Assembly (NCBI GenBank): GCA_029747015.1
Contig: JAKOGI010000052.1
Coordinates: 1,241,001-1,305,000 of the forward strand
DNA: 64,000 bases
Direction of reading: 5' to 3'
DNA from: Carnegiea gigantea
Lineage: Eukaryota > Streptophyta > Magnoliopsida > Caryophyllales > Cactaceae
Shown here: positions 10,301 to 21,454 of the stretch, one piece after another
Position numbering within the stretch: the first letter of the stretch is position 1
Layout: each line of letters starts with the position of its first letter
The notes under the pieces: model-generated
Told to the model about the DNA's origin: nothing
The model's database searches: none
Seen by the model: the letters and a program-made list of their open reading frames with translations, nothing else
Position numbers and translations under genes: made by a program

Positions 10301-13300
10301 AAATGATCAAAGAGGAAGAATCAGGAAGGAAGAAGAACTTCAGGATCGCGTTTATTTAGCTCTGATACCATGAGAACCTGGCCTGCTGTTTGAGAGAAGA
10401 AAACAGGAGAAGATACAAGAAACATTTTGAGGAGAGATTGATGTATTGATTACCTCGCTTCTACAGCTTTACAACCTTGTCTATTTATACAAGTAATCAA
10501 TGCTGATGTGTGTGCTGGCAATCACATAACAAACTTTCTAATTACATGTTATTTTCTAACAATATGTAACAAACTACTAACTGATTGCTTAACTGCCTAA
10601 CATTGCCTAACTGCCTAACAATAAGTCAAAGCAATAACTCCTTCGAGTTCAGTTTTGCACTAAAAAATATACTTTGGAGTTCAATTTCCTGTTGGAAATA
10701 TGGGAAATTTCCAATGAATTTGAGTAGCATGAGATAAAGATGATCCAAGTCCATGGATACATGTGATATGCATAGGTTTCCTGATTTGCATCAACAATGT
10801 CGTTGATATCTTTTGTATTGTATCACTAGGCCATAGTCAAATTTGCAACAGTAAATGACATCTGTGTTTTTTTCCCTAATGGTTTTTTTTTGGGGGGCGT
10901 GTTTTTGGGTTTGGGAAGGGAAGAGGGTGTCCACCTTAAAGGAGTACATTGGAGACATATACTGCAATGCGAGGAGGAGGAGGCATCCGGGTTTCGATGC
11001 ACTGATAGTTCACATTCTGTCTAAGTTGGGGATAATTGGAGTAGTTGTAGGAGATGACCTGGCAGCCTCCTAGTGTTTTCATTATTCCAATGCAATGATT
11101 GGTTTGGAATCAGAAACATTATTGAAAACCTTTGCTGCTTAATCTTTTGCCTTATAATGTAAGAATGACTTTATTCATTGTTTCTAGCTAGTCAAGATAT
11201 CATGCTGTTTACCCATAATTGGTATATATCAATTCTTTGATAGAACAATGTTCTGTCTGCAATGTATGTCAACTGTTGACGTCAATAGGTGGAAATGTGG
11301 AACAGCTCGTAACTTCTTGGTTTATTCATGTGCCTATTTTCCATATTTAGTTTTGTTAACTGCAAAATGCTATGGAAATATTCATTAGAAAGCCTAAGAA
11401 TGAAAGATTGAAAGTACATTGAACCAAAAGGATACATGATTAACTGTTGCTGGTATGTCTTTGGAGATTGTCCTTCAGTTCGCTCATTCACTGGAATCAC
11501 TGCCCCTATTGTGCAGAACATTGATGAAGGAAGACTGAAAATGAAGGCACACTGTCCTCTTGTCACTGATGTTGGGATGAAAGAAAAAGCCATCAAAGTT
11601 CTCATGTGTTATAATCCCATTTGGCTCCGGATTGGGCTGTACATTATCTTTGGTGGAGAGTCTTTGTTGCCTAATGAAGATTCCAGTAGTGAACAGGAGG
11701 TTGCTTTCTTAAAAATAGTGATAGAAAGACAATTCTTCGCACATGCAGGTCTTGCAAGAGCTTATGCTTATAACAAGTTGGTAGATGGCTTATATAGACC
11801 AGGTTACTTTGAAACCCTAGGGAATGTCTTATTGAAGAGATTTTTGCTGCTAGTTCTTGTACTTGATAAAGGCAAATGTCAAAGTAGCTTGCCTATCAAG
11901 TATGGTATCGATGGTCTAGATGGAGGTTCACCATTGTTGTTCAATGTGCAATCTAATATAAAATCAAGTCGGCAAATGGTCAATGGTAATAGCACTGTTA
12001 CCTTTGTTTCTTCTTGTTCAAGTTAATTAGCATAACAAAATCCTTCCCACCTTGATTTTTTCCACTTCTCTCTTGTGGAAGCAGATTTCCTGCCATCGGA
12101 AGTCATGCATGGGGAGGGCAACCTTCTTGCACATCTTGTAATTGTTGGATACAAAGTATCTTACCAACAGGTAAGCTATTGCATCAATCATCAAGACTGC
12201 CTAAATCCTAATATTGTACTCTGCGTGTTTAAGCTCAGGACATTTTGTTTTGGTCAGCACATGTTGTCTAACATATCTGTGTATTCCTATGGAAAATATC
12301 TAATCACAGTTTAAGAGATTCAACACAATGGACTAGTATGGCTTTAAGAAGTGAAATTCTTGTGTAATCAATCTTCCAATGAATAATTACTATGCGCAGA
12401 TTCCCCTCATTGAGTATGACTTCAGAGTTACAGATTTGTTTCAAGATATTCAGGATGGAGTGAGGCTTTGTAGAGCTATTCAACTACTACAACAGGAGTC
12501 TTCAATTCTAATGGTTTGGCTCTCTCTGAAATACATCTTGCATCCTCTCCTTTTGTATAGCAGTACTGAAGTTCTTTTACCTGTTCTTAACTCTTTTAAT
12601 GGAAGAAAGTAGTTCTGCCATCAGATACTCAAAAAAAGAAATTAGCAAATTGTGGCATTGGCCTGGAATATCTCAAACAGGCAGGTGTTCCGCTGAATGA
12701 TGAGGATGGTACAATGATCATTGCAGAAGATGTCGCAAACGGAGACAAGGAACTTACTCTTTCCTTGTTGTGGAACATGTTCATTCATTTGCAGGTATGT
12801 GTTGTCTATCTGTCGCATCCGCAAAGGAGGATCTTCTGTCACCTGTCAAGCACGTACTCCATTACGTTCATTTGCTATTTATATCTTGTGTTTCTGGTCT
12901 ACTTATAGTATGATTTGACATACTCTCTTTGTTGATCCTGCAGCTACCTTTGCTGGTCACGAAGACAGTCCTGTCTGAGGAAGTTGCCAATATTTGCAAA
13001 GCTCATACTGTATATCTTCCGTATCTCATTGTCATTTTCAGTAAAAGCACTCTAGTGGAAGATCTAATTTTTGATCACTCATTTCATAGGAATTGATGGA
13101 TTTTGACAGCAACACTCACTTGGATATGCTCCTGAGATGGATGAAGGTATTATTTCAGTACAGTAGCGAAGCACATATACTAACGAAGCCTCATAGCTGT
13201 GCCATATTTGTTAATACAGAGGATTTTTTTTTTTGGGGGGGGGGGGGCTTGTGTCTATGTTATTTGTTATGTGAAGCCAAAGTAGTGTTTGTTCGGAGAG

Positions 13301-16300
13301 GTGTAAGCTCCTTTTAGGATGTTTTGTGAATAAGATGGACTGCCCAATGATGTCAAGAATTAAGAGTGCCTGGCAGGTGGATTGCCTGATTTCGGATTTG
13401 GAATCAATATTTCCCTTGTGGGGAAGTGTTGGATGAGCAATGGGCTGGGTTGGTTTTAATCGCCTGATCTCTGGCCTAACTCCTACTTCAGGTCCATTGC
13501 CGCTTCACCTTTCAAAGACAAAACAAAAAAGGCGTGCATTGTGCTTCAGCTATTAAAATCAATCAGCGGTTTTAAAACTTTGGAAATTTGGGATGTAGGA
13601 GAGTCTGTCTTTCCTATTACTCCTTTTGCTTGCCTTTAGATGTGAATGACGTCCTTGGCCGCCTTCTGCTCCAATGCCTGCTTTTTCTCGGATTCTTTTC
13701 AGTGGTCAGTTGGTGCAGATCTTGATAATGGATTTTTATTTTTCAGGCAATCTGTGAAAACTACAACATGGAGATGGCAAGTCTGACTTCATTAGTGGAT
13801 GGGAAAGCTATGTGGTGCTTATTGGATTTCTATTTCAGAAAGGAGCTTCATTGCCCTTGTTCTATGAAGGTATCTTTTCATATGCTGCCCTGTTGTGTAG
13901 ACTTAGTATATATTTTTCCATTCGATAATTATGATGTTTTTCTTTTCCATGTCACCATGACCTGCTTACAGGATATCAATGACAGAAGTGAAGAATCAAT
14001 TGTATCAATGAGAGATACCACAGATGCAGTGCACAACTTTGTGTTATCACAGAAGTTAACAACATTATTGGGCAATTTTCCTGAGGTGAAGTCTCATACT
14101 TAAGTGAAAGCTTGGATCATGTATGGCTTGACAGAATAAAGAAAAGAGTGGAAGTAGCAATTGTGCTCTCACAGAGAACGCATGTAACCATCCAATTTGA
14201 TTCAATTCCCAAAACTTTACACTAATGATGAAGTAGTGAGTCTGCTATCAATATCCAATGTCTAGAGGCAATGAATGAAAGCATCCAAACAGAGCTATTT
14301 TGAACCCGAGGATCTCAATCTTTTAGCTGTCACACTTTGCTGATTGATGCTCAAGACAAATTTAGCATAACAATTTCCATTTTTCCTGTATGGCTATGTA
14401 AGCCAGCCTTGTTCTGGCTTCTGAATCTTGCATATCCTCTGGTGCAATATCTACTTCCTCCTCCCTATTTTCATTTTGATACTATTTATGTCAACCTGAC
14501 AGATATTTTCCGATTCTCTTTGTAGGTTTTACAGATATGTGACATACTTGAGTACAATGGTGCATGTAACGACAGGAGCGTGATCATTTTGCTGGTCTTC
14601 TTGTGTTCCCAATTACTCATCAGGAAAAGTAAGGTAGTGCTACTTTCTCAAATTTCCTATAATTTCTTGGTCACATGTTTGAGACTTAATGCAAGAGTGA
14701 CTCTACCAGGATCATCTAAACTTTCACAAGCTCATGGGTTGTCATTGCCAAACTCCTGAGAGAAAAAGGTGGTCCATGAGCTCTGAGGCTGCAACTAATA
14801 AACAAAGGGAGCTGTCTGCAGAAGGTTTATATCTGATTAATGGCTTCCTTTGACTATCATGCTGCATTAAGATTAAGATTTGTCTCCTTCAATTTGTGTA
14901 CCGCCCAAGTTCATGATATTTGTCATGAGAATATCATTTTCATGGTTCCCTTGGTAGTGAATGCTTTACTTTGTCTGGGCTTTAATGTGATAGAATTGAG
15001 TTCTGCTTCTGCAGTGTAACTCTTCTACTATAATTACAATAAATGCAATGTCACTTTTCTACTATAATTGCGATAAATGCAGCAAGTGAGAAGATGAGCT
15101 ACTTTCTGCAATGCACGGTTTTCTCACCTTACTAATATCTTCAACTTTTCAGATGCTGCGAAGAAGTTTAAGGCAGTGAAGGTCTGGTGGCAAGAGATGG
15201 CTAAACGAAATACCCACTGTATTATTAAGCCAGCAGGCATCTTTCCATTTTCAGCTGACAAATGCAGATCTCAGATTTGCAAAGGTGATTATTTACATGC
15301 TTGTGGAGTAAATTCTGTATCTGTATCAACAATCCAATGAAAACTGAAGAGATACCTACTTGGTTTGTTTTGCAGTCCTATTTTGTGTTTATTCTGCTGA
15401 TCCTTGTACCGTTTCAATTGTTACACTGTTGATCTTATTTGTTTACGTTTTCTCAAGTAATCTAAAGTCTACATGGTAAAATATGCCTGGCTTCTGTTGT
15501 CTTAATGAGCATAGAGCTTTTTGCCTCAGACTGTGATCCTTTGTGATAATTGCAGAGAATGCAGCTGTAGTCATACAGTCCCATTTCAGGCGAGTGATTG
15601 AGCATGAGAAATACATGGAAATAAGGAAAGCAATTTCCTGCTTGCAATTGCACATTCATGCATGGCTTATTGCCAAGCAGATGCTCAGACGTAATGGAAT
15701 CAGGACTACTGTAATTCAAGGTTTATTATTTAATATTTGCTTGTTTTACTGAAATTCGTTGTATATATGTTCGCTGGCCTAATTCTAGAAAATCATGCAG
15801 AAAAGTGTAAACGGTTTGATTGTCTTTCGAGCAAAGTTGCATTTATGGTTGATAGGCATAATTTTGTGAAGATGAAGAGTGCTGCAACTTTTATTCAAAG
15901 AGCAGCAAGGAATTGGATCTCTGAGAGACATGTGAGGAGAACCATTTCAGCTGCAGATGGGATCTGCCGTGACGTTGTCAATCTCGGCCCACAAAAGAGT
16001 AGCCTGATAGAGAATGAAGCAATGTTGTCGACAAAAAAGGAGGAAACTGATCCTCAGATTGAAGCAGCTATGAAAATTCAGCTTGCGTGGAGGAAATTTT
16101 TAGCCTCTGATTACCGGCGGAAGAAGCACTTAGGAGCTATTATAATTCAAAGCCACTTTCGGGGTTGGGTACAGAGGAAAACGTTCCTGAATCAAAAGTA
16201 TGCGGCCGTAATGATTCAAAGTGTCCTTCAATCTCTAAGATCTTTCAAGAATGTTCATGAATATAAACTGGCAACTAGATCTGCCACTGTAGTTCAGTCG

Positions 16301-19300
16301 CATGTCCGTGGATGGATTGCTCGCAAAGGTGCTTGTAGACGTAGAGGTTGCATTATTGTGATGCAAGTAAGTCCATATGAGTAACTATGAGGTTCATATA
16401 AGATCTTGGATTTTCCACATGTCATAGTTGATAGCTCTCCCTCTTCCCCACTCCCAAAAAGATATCAGATGAAAGCTTTTATACAACAAGCTTGACGTGG
16501 ATCCGGTAGCTATGTAATAGTCCATCTGAGTAACTATGCATTTCATAGAAGATCAGGGATTTTCAATGGCAACTCATTGTCGACGACTCACACCTCTGCC
16601 ATTCCTGTAAAATATCAGATGAAAAATTTATGCAGTATGCTTTGGGGTTAACGTCATGTTTTATTTAATTACTTTCCTATACTTCTGATGAGTCAATGTT
16701 TTTCGTTTTTGCAATTGCAAGTAACTACATCTGTTTAAAAAAAAAAATGCAGAGCCATTGTCGTTGTTGGTTAGTCAGAAGGGATTTCCTTTCTCAAAAA
16801 CAGGCTGCACTGAGGATACAAAGAGCTTTTAAGGCTATGATGTGCCTGAAAGCATTTCATTCCTGCAAGTGTGCTGCTATTGAAATCCAGCGCTTTGTCA
16901 GGGGAAGGAATGCACGTACCAGACTTCTTGGTACCCACAATGTCTTCTCTCTTAACTCTTTGCTCCTTAATTCAATCAGCTGCAAACAATATGATTTAGT
17001 ATGCCATTGAGCTTTTATACGATTAATTGAATATTGTAGGTGCTTCCAGCCTTAAAGCTAGTGCTTCAAGAGTCGCTGTCTTCTCCTTGGGCAATAGGGC
17101 ACTCAGTGCTGAGCTAACACTAGTTTTGAATGCAATTGTGACTATGCAAAGATGGTGGAGGAGAATTGTAGCATTAAAATCAAGATATGAAGCTGCCATT
17201 GTTATACAGTCTTACATTCGTGGATGCATTTGTCGGCAAAAGGCAACACAATATGCACATCATGCTGTTGTGATTCAAGTAAGATTTATGTTTAGTCTAC
17301 TTAGTTTTTCCTTGATGTTGAGCTTGTGTTGTGATATTGGTGGTTTTCCATTTGTGTCGTTCTTGATGCATAATGAGAAATGTGTTCCCATGTTTTATGA
17401 ACTTGAAAGTACAGAAAATGGTTTGTAAATCATAGGACTTTCCATATATGCCAAAAGTTAACAGCACTTGGTATCTTCAGCTTGAGTTGTCGAAATGTAT
17501 GAGAGTTTTGTAACTGAAAGATCCTCTCCCTCCTGCATTATACGACCAGGATACTTAGACTTTCTTGTTGCAAAACAGCTGTCAGTTTTTCTCTCATCCC
17601 AAAGAATCAAAATTGCTTTCTATCATTTGACAGAACTTCATTATGCGCCAAGATCTTTAACTTTTTCAATACAGAGCTCTTGGACTTTTAGTACTGGAAA
17701 AAAATGAGAACTTTTTGATCAATGCACTTAAAACCTCTGGGACGTCTAAAGAAATGGCTTTGCTGCTCAAAGAAAAGTTTTTGGTCCTGATTATTTTCTT
17801 CATATTGTCATACGTAATGAACTTTAAGGCCTGAATATCATTGTTATACCTGGAGGTTATCAACCAGGTCAGCTACTGTTCAATTAGTTCCATAAGTTAG
17901 TATAAGTTGATACCCTTGTAAAACAAAGGGTTGATTTAATGATTGTGAATATGATTGGGATCATTTTTTTGATAAGTGAATATGTTTGTGATAATCTTGC
18001 CCGAATGAAACTTGAAATAATGAACAAGTGATGAGGTATGATCCATAGTTTCTACTAAGATTGCTTCTTGACCAGATCCATGGAACATTAAATGTAAGTA
18101 ATGACTGATGTGCATGATCTTTAGGAGGATGATTTTTCTTCCATGCTTTTCATGATCGTCATGGGTTCAACTACATTGCCTTATTTTAGTATGAAACACT
18201 GGACGCCACAAGCACTAACAGCAGAGGCTTCCTTTGATTCAAATGGCAACCAAACAGGAATTGTCGCTTTAACAGCTTTATCTGTTCTGATAATAGCAGG
18301 AGGTGAATTAACAAGGATTTTTTTAGCTATGGATAAGTGTCCTTTTAAATAGCCATGTGTAGGATGACTTCCTGCGAGCATTGCTGATTGCATTGATTTT
18401 AGCCTATTGTGAAGTTGCTATATTTTCAAATGAATAAAAGATCCTTGGCTCATTTTATATTTATAGTACAAGGCTCAAACCATTCTTGATGGGTGAAATT
18501 ATCCTGTTTCTTGCCTGGCCGCTTGTTTTTATTTATGCAGGCACATTGGAAGGGTTACGTCGCAAGGAAACATGCTAAGGGGAAGCTTATTGATCTGCGC
18601 TTGAGAATTCGAAACTCTGCTGCTAGCGTCCATGATGGAATGCGTATTATAAACAGACTCATTGCAGCCTTGAAAGAACTCAAAAGCATGAAAAATGTCA
18701 GTGGCATTCTTCATAATTGTGCGACTCTGGGTGAGTCTCTTTTAGCGACGTTGAAATTGTTTCCCTAACCAAATTGTGGTTAGCAACAATAGCTCAGTAG
18801 CAGACTATTAGACTAATATCTTTCATCTATTGTCTTCCTAGACATGGCAACTACGCATTCTCGGAAGTGCTGTGAGAGACTGGTGAATGAAGGGGCTATT
18901 GACATTCTTCTCTATCAGATTCGGTCAGTCACCCGAAGCATACCAGATCAAGAAGTTCTAAAGCATTGCTTGTCTACCCTCAGGAACCTTGTCCGGTATC
19001 CCCATTTAGCTGATTCACTCCTTAATCATCAAGGGTCAGTGGAAACAATCCTTTGGGAGTTGTTGAGGTTTGTATTTCATGCAACTTGTAGCTGACTCAA
19101 ACCTCCCCTTTTCTCTGTCTTCTTTCTTTTTTTTTTCTCGGGGGTGTTTTTAGGAGGGGTTTCTGGGTTGCGTATTTTAGCTGAGGTTTGTGAGGTGAAA
19201 TGGTACAGGAACAAGGAAGAGGGTTATTTCATTGCCTGTGAGATCTTGAAGCAGCTGTGTACAAGCCCAAAGGGTGTGGAAGCAATTCGCTGTTTGCCTT

Positions 19301-20333
19301 CAATGTTGAAGCGGCTACATGCTTTAGCGGAAGACCTTGCCAAGAAAGTGAACCATGAGAAGAGGTTAGAATTTGCTCCCTTCAGCTAACCTTACTAATA
19401 TCTACTAACCAAAAATTGTGATAGATAAAACTTGTCAAAGCTTCTTAGCTTCCCCAATTTTTGTGTCGGACCTGATTAGGCTAGAAAGTTCAACCCCCGA
19501 ATTGGCTTGGACTAACTCAAGAGTTGAATTAAATTGGATTCTTTGGTGAAGTTAACATTAAGCTATACACATACTCATGGTCCGAACCAACCTCACCTGC
19601 TTTGCAATGTGATCAAACTGAACCAGCAAGTAGACTAATAGTGATAAGATGGGCCATTTATATCCTAATTCAAGTAGGAGTTACCTCAAGAATTGTGTTT
19701 CATGATTTCATCCTTGTGGATTTATTTGTCACTTTTGCATTTGAATCTCGAGAGGAATAAATTTTTCTATTTGGTGTAATTCAAGGGGGCTAATAGGTCT
19801 CAAAGAGTATGGTTAACTTGTAAGTTGAGTCTTTATTGAATTTGTTTGACATATACGTCACCGTGTCTGAGAGTTGGAAAAGTTTGATCTGACACGATAA
19901 CACGAACCAGACTCGACCTGAAGTTACTGATACAAACACGAATCCAACACGAACCGAACCGATTTCAACTCGAATTCGACACGATTTTGACCGTTTAGTT
20001 TGAAAACGTGTTATTTTTCAATTTTGAGTAAATCTAAACTGTTTTCAAGGCTGACACGAAATCGACTTGTTTATTAAATGGGTCGATCCGAACTGACTCA
20101 TTACCCAACTCTTTGTCACCGATTCATTGTAAGTTCATTACGGTACCCCCATGCAAAGAGGGAAGTGATGTCCAGAATACAAGCATTGTTCAGTTTGTTT
20201 GATGATGCTTTCTCCAAACATTTGCAGAAATCATCGTGGTCTCCTTGCTCGAGACAACACCGAACGACGATTGAGGGAGGCAGTGGAACTCCTCAACTTG
20301 ATTAGCCAAAGTCAAACTTTCTCCTTCGTGTAA
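4395..20333 (+). CDS. ASPM: ASPM-like (abnormal spindle) protein, 20 exons, 1,385 aa
   Basis: Exons: 4395-5141, 11517-11985, 12085-12170, 12400-12513, 12606-12794, 12944-13009, 13090-13146, 13747-13869, 13972-14085, 14526-14633, 14710-14824, 15153-15284, 15556-15720, 15789-16366, 16753-16930, 17040-17278, 18541-18730, 18842-19067, 19209-19364, 20228-20333. All junctions are GT-AG, the phases agree, and the total is 4,158 nt with TAA at 20331. Exon 1 encodes a basic, Ser-rich N-terminus. Exon 2 carries the conserved LRIGLYIIFGG block. Exons 3-5 form a calponin-homology (actin/microtubule-binding) domain, residues ~410-535. Exons 13-17 carry about twelve IQ motifs such as AAVVIQSHFRR and IIIQSHFRGW (calmodulin binding, ~775-1180). 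Exons 17-20 form a helical ARM-like tail. The family acts at spindle and phragmoplast microtubules. The gene is intact despite a 5.3-kb Copia in intron 1. Confidence 0.93.
5343..5347. repeat. Left target-site duplication (ATAAG) of Copia-1
   Basis: ATAAG lies immediately before the left LTR and again at 10621-10625 after the right LTR. Five bp is the usual length for Copia integration. Confidence 0.9.
5348..5597 (-). repeat. 3' LTR of Copia-1
   Basis: 250 bp, TGAGAACC...CCTAACA in + orientation. By eye it matches the copy at 10371-10620 base for base. Confidence 0.93.
5606..10156 (-). CDS. Copia-1 Gag-Pol polyprotein, 1,516 aa, intact
   Basis: A single frame runs from ATG 10156 to TGA 5606. 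Domains in Copia order: UBN2-type Gag (residues ~30-240); CCHC zinc knuckle CNHCQKPGHTQDQC (288-301); aspartic protease with WIVDTGASDHM (~413); GAG-pre-integrase; rve integrase core with LDLWGP, FLTIVDDFTR, RSDNGTEF and PQQNGVAERKHR; RVT_2 reverse transcriptase with the active-site YVDDLLITGDD; and RNase H with YCDADWGT, KSSAEAEYRSM and ERTKHLRIDCHY. The integration order (IN before RT) defines Ty1/Copia. No stop or frameshift interrupts it and all catalytic motifs are recognisable. The stop overlaps the polypurine tract. Confidence 0.95.
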   Translation of the reverse strand: MAEIPVVLNSRQNESYNNDPLFLQASDHPGMHLTSAKLNGPNFQQWSRAVKIALRTKTKLGFIDGSCGKPEPTSSSYEQWIRCDSMVVSWLLNSIVPELSEAFLYASSAVELWNELTERFGQNNGPLLYQIQKEISELYQGNDSVAVFYTKLKRLWDELDYISEVPICKCSDSCDALKRTRALEQRQRLMHFLMRLNDAYESIRGQILLMDPLPSVNKAYCMIARVETQRQVTAGISSPREIVAAITRSPSFSSGDGETTSSALVARNLPNPRNRKDMNKKSRSNRFCNHCQKPGHTQDQCFKLIGYPDWYDTSKEINKGRKPHKSAANVVSQESSYTQESPLDETARGSGGQFHPSLVQALAQEMMKFMKPKTSAEQQPEAATHTFAHFAGMINNPHSNICCAVLNNSSGSWIVDTGASDHMTYDLKLFKTIEPLNTPIQITLPDGSLKLVTHVGQVQPCPHLALHNVLYVPDFKFSLLSVHKLLNDLHLSALITPETCIFQDPTTNSPVAVARVDKGLYKLNSVNQAGTDTTFEKRVSSLSITSSDDAFISSSSNCKNPSIDIMHARFGHTSASKMKHISLCKHFLPKSFSCDVCVMAKMPRFPFNKSTITSTQPFQLLHLDLWGPYKIANISGAHYFLTIVDDFTRNTWTVLLQDKIQVRSVIIQFFNMILTQFNAKITMIRSDNGTEFINSTCLNFFSDQGIVHQKSIVGTPQQNGVAERKHRHLLDTARALRLHADLPKSFWGECILAATHIINKLPMEILSWKSPFEKLFGKPPPYEDLRVVGCLCFAANLKPSDKFDNRANKCIFLGYPLGYKGYKLYNLTTKQVFYSRDVIFYENIFPFKSPLADIGNSAQDSNPVMLPTCTPTYFISDSFENISAPAPSASDSLNLNSSSSNTEPSSSSYSNSPLSSSQPALLEPPTFRRSTRSRGPPAWLQDFVCPPHVPSASTRQANPSPSQSHSFSISSTTSSSTYPLFTYANLAHLSSDFVASLTKVLQNQEPSSYAQAQLCPEWVRAMEQELTALDNNHTWTLTWLPPGKKALTSKWVYRNKYKPDGTVDRLKARLVVRGFEQVKEKDYKHTFSPVAKLTTVRIFIALATAREWPLHQLDINNAFLHGFIDEEVYMLPPQGYTKALPGQVCKLQRSLYDLKQASRQWNLELTKFLLSKGFVQSKSDYSLFTREANGLYAHILVYVDDLLITGDDIIGIRTLKHDLHTTFTIKDLGLARYFLGLEIARSSHGTFLNQRKYILDILQDAGMAGAKPASFPLPKGLHLSSTTGDILPDPTIYRRLVGRLLYLTLTRPDISYSVQHLSQYLQQPRHSHYQAALHILRYLKGTANTGLFYPKNNSLRLQAYCDADWGTCKDTARSLTGFCIFIGDSLVSWKTKKQKTVAKSSAEAEYRSMSATTSELEWIYYLLQDFHILPQLPITMFCDNKAAQHIAQNPVFHERTKHLRIDCHYTRDKVLEGFLQTAHVSSQEQLANLLTKPLGEVQHSYLSSRLGLMASPPIPP
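10359..10370 (-). other. Copia-1 primer-binding site (initiator-Met tRNA)
   Basis: The minus strand reads TGGTATCAGAGC directly after the 5' LTR. This is the standard plant Copia site complementary to the CCA end of initiator-Met tRNA. Confidence 0.9.
10371..10620 (-). repeat. 5' LTR of Copia-1
   Basis: 250 bp, reads as identical to the LTR at 5348-5597. As the promoter-bearing LTR it points toward ASPM exon 1 in antisense. Confidence 0.93.
16371..16645 (+). repeat. Diverged tandem duplication inside ASPM intron 14
   Basis: Two blocks, about 16371-16495 and 16520-16645, share the order GTCCAT(A/C)TGAGTAACTATG, a TTTCATA(T/G)AAGATC stretch and then ATCAGATGAAA...TT. The copies are clearly related but diverged. 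They lie wholly within the intron, so the protein is unaffected. Confidence 0.5.
19873..20120 (+). repeat. Dispersed repeat, copy 1 (in ASPM intron 19)
   Basis: Contains GATCTGACACGATAACACG, GACCGTTTAGTTTGAAAAC, GAGTAAATCTAAACT and TTATTAAATGGGTCGA. The same order of motifs recurs at 22098-22335 and 24353-24440, and in reverse at 21455-21690. No coding capacity or clear termini. Confidence 0.65.
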
Positions 20334-20814
20334 ATTTCTTCAAGGTTCATGCCTTCTAACCAATGTTAATCCTTTAGGTGTTCGGAGCTGATCTCCTCAA
20401 ACGTCATGTTTGAGGTCTTTTGATGTTGACCCTTGTTATTAATGATCACATTTGTATTATCACTTTCAGGGATTGAATCACGTTGTTCATGATATGTGCT
20501 CTTTTTCTTCCCCCTACCCCACCCACTGCCGTCTTGCATTTGTTTTATTTTTCCCACCTACTTTTGTTTGTGCAATCACGTGTGTTTCTGTACATACAAG
20601 AAAGACATACACGGCAATTTCACGCAGGTTTTGCTGTGAAAAAGGAGACTCTTACAAAGCAAACTAACATATGCATCTTTTGTTACATATGATAGTAGAT
20701 ATCCAGTTGTTTAAGATTTAGGTTAATTAAATGTCTAGGGTCAGCTAATAGAGTAAGATTACTTTAACAGAGTCGTAATCAATTTAGGGTTGTTTTTTTC
20801 ATTAGTCTTTTTTA
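20334..20814. other. 3' flank of ASPM
   Basis: Probable 3' UTR and downstream sequence. No coding signature is seen in any frame. Confidence 0.4.
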
Positions 20815-21070
20815 ATTTATCAACTTCAATCCATTTTAATCACTTTCAACCCACTTCAATAAAAAAGTATCAACTTTGACTCAGTTTAACTCACTTCAGC
20901 TTATTTCAATCTACTTCAATCAATTTCAACTCACATTCTTTAAAATTTTATTCTCACTATTTTAACCAATATAAGAATATATTAACTTCCATCAACTTTA
21001 ACGTACTTCAGAGAAAAATACCAACTTCAATCAACTTTAACCAACCTCAACTAACTTCACCATTCTACCA
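20815..21070 (+). repeat. Degenerate minisatellite-like array (ACTTCAATC-type units)
   Basis: More than ten loosely spaced variants of ACTTCAATC / ACTTTAACC / ACTTCAACTCA follow each other over about 250 bp. Register is irregular, so this is an old, eroded tandem array or simple-sequence region. Confidence 0.45.
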
Positions 21071-21454
21071 ATCTCAATTTAGCAACGAGAAGAATACACC
21101 CTTAATTCCAAATATGCGATAAAATTATTAATTTTTTATGTACTTTTTTCTGGGGAAAAAAATACAAGCAACTCCTCTAATCTTTTTACTCTTGTCTATA
21201 AGTATATTATTTATTCCTATAAAAAAAGGTTAGGTTTTTTATTTGTTTTTGTAAACAGGAGCTCCTTTCGTCCCTTAAGACGCAAGTGCTTCACGGCCCC
21301 TTGAGTTTTCAACACCTCTTGGTAAGAGAATCCAAATGGAACTTTTCTGTTGGAAGGAAAACGCCAAGATCTTTCGGTGGGTTCGCGACCGACCTCCAGA
21401 TTCAGATTCCGCCCCCCAAAATATCTATCGACTTTCAACTATCGACCGCCGTGT

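Larger units (their letters stand above)
5348..10620 (-). mobile_element. Full-length Copia retrotransposon (Copia-1) in ASPM intron 1
   Basis: The element has 250-bp LTRs (5348-5597 and 10371-10620) that read as identical and end TG...CA, flanked by the 5-bp duplication ATAAG. It lies on the minus strand, so the 10371-10620 copy is its 5' LTR. The primer-binding site at 10359-10370 is complementary to the 3' end of initiator-Met tRNA (minus strand TGGTATCAGAGC). A polypurine tract (minus strand TTGAGGGGGGGA) abuts the 3' LTR at 5598-5610. One open gag-pol frame fills the interior. Identical LTRs and an unbroken frame indicate recent insertion and possible competence. It is antisense to ASPM. 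Confidence 0.95.

Noticed and set aside
11436..11516. Extension of ASPM exon 2 upstream to an ATG
   Set aside because: The conserved text begins at NIDEGRLKMK, and the acceptor GTGCAG at 11511-11516 keeps phase 0 with exon 1; upstream residues do not match the family.
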